Shown here piece after piece: positions 59,278-64,000 of a stretch of DNA of 64,000 bases. The notes beneath the pieces were generated by a model. That model worked only from the letters and a program-made list of their open reading frames with translations. It did not search any database and was not told the DNA's origin. Position numbers and translations under genes: made by a program. Each line of letters opens with the position of its first letter. The stretch's first letter is position 1. The stretch covers positions 336,856 through 400,855 of the forward strand of contig CM041198.1 in the NCBI GenBank assembly GCA_023078555.1. The letters run 5' to 3'. Source of the DNA: Ulva prolifera (taxonomy: Eukaryota; Chlorophyta; Ulvophyceae; Ulvales; Ulvaceae).

Positions 59278-60664
59278 GATGTTTCCGGGGAGAGGACTCC
59301 TTCTGGTGCTCTATGATCGAAATTTGGCATATCAATCAGTTTACGAAAAGGCCATCACCGCAAGTTGGGACCCACGCACACCTCCACGCTGTTGCTCAGG
59401 TTGTGTGGTTGTGATTGCCCACATTTCAAGGCAATCTAGGAGAGCCTGACAGAGGGCCATTGGGAGGCCCAGTTCCTGGGAAATCGTAGCAATCCGGCAT
59501 CACCTCTTGTATGAACAGCAGACATCGACGCAGTACATCGTGCGCGTGACGACACTGTTGCATATTTATTCCGGTGTCTACGTCGTCGATCTCTGGGTGC
59601 ACTGTAAAGCGTCTGGAGAGTGTGCTGCGTGAAGACGCATCGTCTCGTTCGCGCCGGCATCTGTTGAAGAACACAGGCTGGTACTGCGGGACAGATGATT
59701 TGTGCAGAACAGAACATGGATATCAGCAGGCTGCAGCTCTGTGGTGCACTTGATTTGAAGCTGCCACTGGATGACGTGCTTCCCGAAACCAACGTGGTTC
59801 TGCGTCTGGGCCCTTGTGTGACCATCACACCCCCATGCATGCCCATCTACTGTACAAGACCTCCGACAAGCACTGAATCACACCCTGGGTTCACCTGGAA
59901 TGCACCAGGCGCTCCGGAGCAATCCCATGGCCATGTACTACAGCTGGTCCTGTGGCCACCACCACAGGAGGTCTGTGAACATGTGCATGCCCACACAGCT
60001 GCGGACGCATTGGAGCTCTCAAGCAACACAATGTGGCTACCGTCTTACAACGCTATTCGCGACGGTGGCTGACATGACAATCGAGTGCAACGAATCTGCT
60101 GTAGTCAGCTCCACAACACAGCTGTGCTGAGCGCGATTGAGCGCGAGGCCAGATCTGGCTGCGGGGCGGCCTCTGCAAGGCCAGCAGACGCCACAAGCTG
60201 GAACCGCAACTGCATGGCTGTCGATGATCATCTTTGAACCCCCGGAGGCGCGACCGCACGCGCTCCAGCCTGTCCCCCGATCATCTTCTGAGCAGCCTCA
60301 TCAGCTCAGCCTCCGCCGCCCCTCACCAATGGCCCAGCTGCAATGAATGATGCGCATCGTGGATTGCAGCAGCTGCGTGCAGGCCGTGCCAGGCAGGCCC
60401 CCTTCACCATGGACGGCGCTGCGTGATGCTGCTCTGCTCCGACGGGCAGCGACGGCAGGCTGCCAGCGCCTCGGAGGCTCTAGGGCATGTAGGCGCGGCT
60501 ACGTACACTCCGGCACCGGCTGCACTGGCAGCCTCACTGTCTGGGGGCCCCAGTCGCGGCTCGCCTCCTCGACGTCTGGCCCGCTCTCATCCGCAACTCC
60601 GCTGCCTCACCCTCGCAACGTCCCCCCGCACACATGCAGCCCCCGCCGCATGCATGCACGGACG
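59278..60664. other. 1.4-kb intergenic region
   Basis: This lies between tRNA-Pro and the stop of the J-domain gene. Competing ORFs at 59.4-60.1 kb (minus, with FTVHPEIDDVDTGINMQQCR; plus, with DLKLPLDDVLPETNVVLRLG) each look partly protein-like, but neither can be assigned or joined to other exons. Confidence 0.3.
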
Positions 60665-63052
60665 TCACCGCTCCACGCTGCGGCCGGCGTCATAGAGCTT
60701 GCGCTGCGCGTCATCCCGGAGCACCTCGTACGCCGCCTGCAGCTCCTGGAAGCGCTCGCGCACCGCCGCCTGCTCGCGCTCCGGCCGCCCATGGTGGCGG
60801 TCAGGGTGCAGGTCCTTCACGCGCTGCCGGTACGCCTCCTTGATCGTGTGTGACGTGATGGCGTGCTCGCCGCCGCCGTCGTCGTGCAGCCCGAGGCGCC
60901 GGTAGTAGCCCTTGAAGTCCTTCCGGCCACCTGCCCGCTTCCCTGCATCGCCACCGCTGTTAGGGGCTGGCGCCTCAGCATCAACATCAAAGCCAGGCGC
61001 CGATGGTGATGTCAGGGCTTCATGCCGGGGCGAGGCCGCAGGCTTACGTCGAGCAGATGCCATCAGAGTCGGACATGGTGCTCTGCGGTGTGCTGTGCCG
61101 TGTGCTGTGGGTGGAAGAGTTTGCGGTGGCCCTGCTGGCGTGTGGCCTGTAGTCAGGTGGGAGCAGCCATGGGCGGGATCTGGGGCGGCCCCGACGCAGG
61201 CTGCTGCCGGCATGCGCATGCAGTCTTGGCATAGCTTTGGCACTGCTGTGAGGGAATAAGTGGCATAGGCAGCGGCGGACAAATAACAGGCGGCGGCGGC
61301 GAAGCCCGCACGTTGCGCAATCCAGACTCAGAAACATGAGACACTGCTGCGCGAGGCTGCAGGCTTCCCAAGTTCCACCCAAGTCCGTTCGCAGCCAGGC
61401 TGATTTGGTACAGGCACTGTATGGTAAATTAAGTGGAGGCGGGGGAGGGGGGATGGCACACCTCCAGAGAAGGGCCTGTGCTGGTGCGAGGCGCCGTAGC
61501 GGGCGCGCTTGCGTGCTTCGTGCTGTGCGGCCTGCCTCTGCAGCTCCTCCTCATACACCTGCCGCCTGGCTGCGCTGTCACTGAGCGCCCTGCACGGCAC
61601 CAGCCGCCTGACACTCCAGCCTGCCATGGCAACACGTCAGCGCTGCCGGAACCCATTCAGGCTACCACGCAGCATGGTGCACACTCCTGATGAAGCAGCT
61701 GCAGTGATTCACAGGTCCGCTGGACATCGCACTTTCGCGCAGCCTGCTCTGCAAACAGCCGCTCTGCCCACTTCCGCCGCTTGGCATGGTCCCAGCTCCA
61801 GACTTCGCCCTCCTCCCACCTAAGCCACTCTGCATCCGCCCGCATGCGCAGGTCTCGGGAGTCCTCGACCGTGTATGCACTCACACCGTCACGCATGTAT
61901 GCGGCATGCAGGGAGTCTGTCTGCTCTTCGATCCGGCTGGAGTGCCGGTCACGCTTGAAGCCGGTGAAACCCCGGGCAACGACGCCAGCGGCACTAGCCG
62001 CCAGGAACGCCCAGAATGCGGCATCTATTGTGACTGCTGCCGCTGCGGCATCTGCTGCGCCTGCTGCAGCAGAGGTGCCCACTGCGGCGGCCTGGGCGCT
62101 GAGGGCAGCGGCCATGGTGGCGATCTGGGCTTTGAGAGGGCTGTAGTGTGGCTCAGCGAGCACCTTCTCGGGCCCCGCGGCTGCGACCAGTGCCTGGTGG
62201 TGCTGCGTCAGTATCTCGATGCCCCCCTGCTGGTGCTCGCCGTACTGATAGTCTATGAGATAGCCGGGCACATACACCAGCTGCGAGGCACGGCGTTTGG
62301 CCCCCAGGTCCATGTGAACATCGTGCACGTGCTCGGACCTGTGCTCGCGCTTCAGCCAGTCTGCGAGGTCTGGTTCCTGCAAGTGGGCTACGTGAGGCCG
62401 TGTGTGCGTGTGCGCGCGACACGGCGCAGGGAAGAATGCAGGCGCGGTGTCCGAGGCATGCACTGGCTCGGAAACGTACATGCTCATGGCGCAGGGCACG
62501 CAGGAAGAGAGCCCAGGCGATCCCTCGGTGCATGTCGGCGGGAAGAATCCTGGTGTTGCACTTGGGATCTATGTGCAAAAGAGCTTGTGCGTCTTTGGCT
62601 GAGAATTGGCGTGGAACTCTGTACCAGGCGTTCGTCTGTAGAGCACTCTTCAATCCGTTCGCCAGGTCTCGTCGAAGCTCATAGCTTGCTGCGACTTGCG
62701 CATGTTTATCGAGTGCGCGGGTGGTCACGTCGTGCCCCCTCCCGGTGACAACTTTCTGGCTGGAGCGGTCCGCGCCCAGATGCCCCAAAGTAGCTGTGTA
62801 CTGCAACTTGCCTTGCACCTCAAAAATCCAGAACGGCAGGAATACCAACGCGACTTTGTGCTGCTTGAGCAGTGCGTTTGGCGACAGTACATTCTTTCGA
62901 TGAAAGGAGTTGAACAGGTCCACTGCTTGATCTTTGGTACGCTCAGGCTGGATAGCGTAGCTGCTCGTGCTGCCTGCACGCGATGGGTTCAGCCAGACAT
63001 TCAGTGAGATGTTTTCAATGTTCTGTAATCTTTCCGGAGTTTGGATGAGCAT
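60665..63052 (-). CDS. C-terminal J-domain (DnaJ) membrane protein
   Basis: Four exons (63052-62480, 62376-61733, 61580-61462, 61080-60665) give about 583 residues. The J domain sits at the very C-terminus (about residues 498-575: KDFKGYYRRLGLH, an HPD in DLHPDRHHG, and YEVLRDDAQRKLYDAG), so it should recruit an Hsp70. The long N-terminal part has VALVFLPFWIFEVQGKLQYT and, later, QLVYVPGYLIDYQYGE, conserved-looking but unfamiliar. One Ala-rich hydrophobic helix near residues 290-325 (FWAFLAASAAGVV) suggests membrane anchoring. A plant DnaJ subfamily with a C-terminal J domain is likely. The start MLIQTPERL is the first in-frame ATG after a stop; an upstream exon near 63060-63165 with an Arg-rich leader (MNLQQPWRCLRFRSALSF) could supply targeting, but its frame does not join neatly. 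The exon 4 acceptor is also tentative. Confidence 0.78.
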
Positions 63053-64000
63053 ACTCACGTCTCAGGGAGCTGGGCGCGTCCAGGAGACACGAAAGCCTGT
63101 CGAAAGACAGCGCTGAGCGGAAACGCAGGCAACGCCAAGGTTGCTGCAAGTTCATTTCAACAACATGCTCGATGTATCATGTCACATTGTGCGGGAGCTG
63201 ATCTATCGCATGCAAGACAGCAGTGAGCATGAAGTGCGTTCGCTCTGACGAGAAATTCATATCTTGATCTGTCAAATTTGTCATGCTATTCATTCTCATA
63301 AGTGTGTGATTGTGCTTCACCACGCCCGCTGGTGATATTGCACAGCGCGCATGCATGAGCCAAGAGAAACAAAGCATGTGCTCAGATGCTGTTGTCTCCA
63401 GTGGACGTTGATCCATGTAGTATGAACAGCACACATGAGACATAAGCTTTGGTCCGTAGTTTTCTGGCTAAGTCTGTGACCGCAGCACAGCCTTTCTCCA
63501 TGCCGTTACATCATGGCCGGGCGGAACTGCGGGCACACTGACACAGGCCTGGGCAGGACGACGCTGATGCACGATGATCTAGCACCAGTCATACTACCTA
63601 CTCGGTTCACAAGGGGCAGAGTCAGGAAAGTCCCACAGCCACAGGTGACAAGGAAGCAACGGGTGCCACTGATGCACAGTACAACACAGCTGTGACATTT
63701 CGACCCGCAAGACAGGCGACATCGTCATGCACCACAGCGCTTGCACGCTTCCGTTGCAGATACCACTGCTCTCGCCGAATGTCACACAGCACGTCACCTG
63801 CATCATACACCAGACTCAAGCATGATCCGATCGACACTCACATTACACGCAACACACCTGCGGCTATCGCCGCCCACACAAACACAGCCATCCGTCGCCC
63901 CGCGCCCTCATGCCAAACCCGCCGCTCCGCGGACTCAGTGCGGCACGCACGCGGCCCCCCCCCGGACAGCTCCGTCAAGCCGACAGCCCGGGCCCTGAGA
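63053..64000. other. Right-edge intergenic region
   Basis: The upstream side of the J-domain gene. Only short ORFs are seen, and no motif is assigned. Confidence 0.35.

Overview
This window is nuclear DNA from a GC-rich, intron-rich eukaryote, almost certainly a green alga. The plant-lineage markers are a plastid ORANGE (OR) protein, a Tat-targeted thylakoid-lumen cyclophilin, a transit-peptide chorismate synthase, a GIF/SS18-type coactivator, a three-finger plant-type CPSF30 and a SYP4-like Qa-SNARE. TGCATGC words are abundant, 5' splice sites mostly read GT(A/G)(C/T)G(C/T), and TGTAA follows several stop codons; TGTAA is the usual chlorophyte poly(A) signal. A trebouxiophyte would fit, but that is inference. 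Gene models were spliced by eye, using reading-frame continuity, family alignment from memory and GT/GC-AG sites.

Layout. 0-4 kb: 3' part of an unrecognised zinc-finger/coiled-coil gene (+), tail-to-tail with SKP1 (-). 6-7.3 kb: CPSF30 (-). 10.2-13.9 kb: cyclase-associated protein (+), convergent with a small intronless zinc-ribbon-like gene (14.5-15.2 kb, -). 15.2-19.5 kb: repeat-rich and gene-poor, with a 120-unit GT microsatellite. 19.5-22.7 kb: chorismate synthase (-) and a degenerate indole-glycerol-phosphate-synthase-like gene (+), head to head. 23.1-24.7 kb: lumenal cyclophilin (+). 25.9-30.7 kb: GIF/SS18 (-) and Rab GDI (+), head to head. 33.1-34.3 kb: serine acetyltransferase (+). 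35.7-38.5 kb: FtsJ-like methyltransferase (-). 38.5-42.8 kb: gene-poor, with tRNA-Glu, repeats and a 44-bp perfect palindrome. 42.8-43.9 kb: OR (+). 45.6-46.1 kb: 3' exons of an unrecognised Cys-rich protein. 47.7-52.8 kb: VPS33 (+), facing a SYP4/syntaxin-16-like Qa-SNARE (54.8-57.0 kb, -). 59.2 kb: intron-containing tRNA-Pro (-). 60.7-63.1 kb: a membrane-anchored J-domain protein (-).

The genes are ordinary housekeeping and plastid functions: protein turnover, mRNA 3' processing, actin turnover, aromatic and sulphur amino-acid synthesis, carotenoid control and membrane traffic. I see no defence island, CRISPR array, viral element or autonomous transposon. The main points of interest are the splice-site code with about 10 percent GC-AG introns, the paired shikimate/tryptophan-branch genes whose IGPS-like member lacks catalytic residues, the palindrome upstream of OR, and the recurrent long G/C homopolymers.
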